Below, piece by piece: positions 63,201 to 64,000 of a stretch of 64,000 bases of DNA. A program made the translations under genes and the position numbers. The notes beneath the pieces are model-generated. The model was not told the origin of the DNA, ran no database searches, and was given only the letters and a program-made list of their open reading frames with translations. Every line of letters begins with the position of its first letter. The stretch's first letter is position 1. The stretch comes from Pratylenchus scribneri (Eukaryota > Nematoda > Chromadorea > Rhabditida > Pratylenchidae). The stretch is from NCBI GenBank assembly GCA_030063045.1, contig JAQSEB010000055.1, forward strand, positions 992,001-1,056,000, written 5' to 3'.

Positions 63201-64000
63201 TTGAATTTTTTTAAATTCTTTTGTTAGAATCATATTCTCCATCAAAAAATACAAGCCTATCTTTTTTTAGATTTTTAAAATACCTTCATATTGATTTTTT
63301 ATGAATTTCTAAATAATGGCCCCCAAATTCAATTATGCCTGGGGTATATTTGACATGTTTTAAGTTAGGATTTGAATTTTTTGAAATTCTTTTGTTAGAA
63401 TCATATTCTACATCAAAAAATACAGGCCTATATTTTTTATTTTATTAATATACCCTCATACTGATTTTTTATGAATTTCTAAAAAATGGCCACTAAATTC
63501 AATTATCCCTAGGGTATATTTGACATGTTTTAAGTTAGGATTTGAATTTTTTGAAATTCTTTTGTTAGAATCATATTCTACATCAAAAAATACAGTCCTA
63601 TATTTTTTATTTTATTAATATACCCTCATACTGATTTTTTATGAATTTCTAAAAAATGGCCACTAAATTCAATTATCCCTAGGGTATATTTGACATGTTT
63701 TAAGTTAGGATTTGAATTTTTTGAAATTCTTTTGTTAGAATCATATTCTACATCAAAAAATACAGTCCTATATTTTTTATTTTATTAATATACCCTCATA
63801 CTGATTTTTTATGAATTTCTAAAAAATGGCCACTAAATTCAATTATCCCTAGGGTATATTTGACATGTTTTAAGTTAGGATTTGAATTTTTTGAAATTCT
63901 TTTGTTAGAATCATATTCTCCATCAAAAAATACAGTCCTATATTTTTTATTTTGTTAATATACCCTCATACTGATTTTTTATGAATTTCTAAAAAATGGC
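39271..64000. repeat. Satellite array, right subfamily (170 bp monomer)
   Basis: The monomer and orientation match the left arrays, but the core reads TCCCTAGGGTATATT and most units carry AGGTTAGG or AAGTTAGG. The core recurs at exactly 170 bp (39361, 39531, 39701, 39871, 40041). The commonest tail is CAGTCCTATATTTTTTATTTTATTAATATACCC, here split as CAGTCCTATATTTTTT then ATTTTATTAATATACC. Occasional units of the left type occur near 40400-40900, 44450-44700, 46400-46750, 57200 and 62990-63350. No genes are seen. The array begins mid-monomer at AAAAAATACAG and runs off the right edge. Confidence 0.97.
39431..48250. repeat. About 5,950-bp (35-monomer) block duplication in the right array
   Basis: Marker variants recur 5,952 bp apart: the GTAATTTTCTTTTTAG tail at 39571 and 45523, AAGCCTATC at 40471 and 46423, and CATGTTCTAGG at 41081 and 47033. 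Within the first copy a four-monomer segment is itself duplicated (CATGTTTTAGGCTAGG at 40571 and 41251, 680 bp apart). The second copy has that segment once, so the local duplication is younger than, or was lost after, the large one. Confidence 0.85.

Noticed and set aside
1..64000. Primate alpha satellite or a CENP-B box, because the monomer is about 171 bp
   Set aside because: Only the length agrees. The sequence is unrelated and no TTCG...CGGG box is present.

Overview
The window is eukaryotic. It contains spliceosomal introns, mostly 43-60 bp with GT...AG ends, AATAAA poly(A) signals, very AT-rich intergenic DNA and large satellite arrays. Short introns, T-rich acceptors and closely packed same-strand genes fit a small-genome animal such as a nematode or a compact-genome arthropod. 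I cannot name the species.

Layout. Positions 1-28164 and 39271-64000 (about 53 kb, over 80% of the window) are one AT-rich tandem satellite in a single orientation with a monomer of 170-171 bp. Its subfamilies differ along the window: about 1-11900, about 11900-28164, and 39271-64000. Higher-order duplications of 1,870 bp, 2,382 bp and about 5,950 bp are visible.

Between the arrays, 28165-39270, is an 11-kb gene island. On the minus strand, read right to left, are genes A (39147-36396, 8 exons, 643 codons), B (36197-35399, 2 exons, 249 codons), C (35245-33700, 7 exons, about 354 codons) and D (33443-29598, 10 exons, about 640 codons). All exon junctions of A and B keep frame, as do those of D up to exon 8. 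C keeps frame too, apart from one in-frame TAG. On the plus strand at the left edge is E (28183-28770), a truncated relative of the start of gene A. Gene C has the clearest homology signal, an OTU-type cysteine-protease (deubiquitinase-like) fold. A and D look like diverged, probably inactive relatives. B shares a duplicated first exon and first intron with C but has no OTU domain.

The most unusual feature is a 15-nt sequence, TCTGCCCAGANGGGT, present about 21 times. It occurs in every gene, always on the sense strand, with almost no synonymous variation. It usually encodes Ser-Ala-Gln-Lys/Arg/Met-Gly, but also occurs in another frame and in a 3'UTR. It can fold as GCCC-AGAN-GGGU, and the variable base lies in the loop, which suggests an RNA- or DNA-level element rather than only a peptide motif.

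Other features are intron arrays of a palindromic GTGGAATATTCCAC repeat, a 693-bp TA-flanked MITE-like element inside an intron of D, a 99-bp near-perfect palindrome, and a 79-bp piece of gene A exon 5 that lies antisense in the E transcript. The A-B-C-D gaps of 150-200 bp, each with a poly(A) signal followed by a pyrimidine-rich AG close to the next ATG, are compatible with an operon resolved by trans-splicing, although independent genes remain possible.
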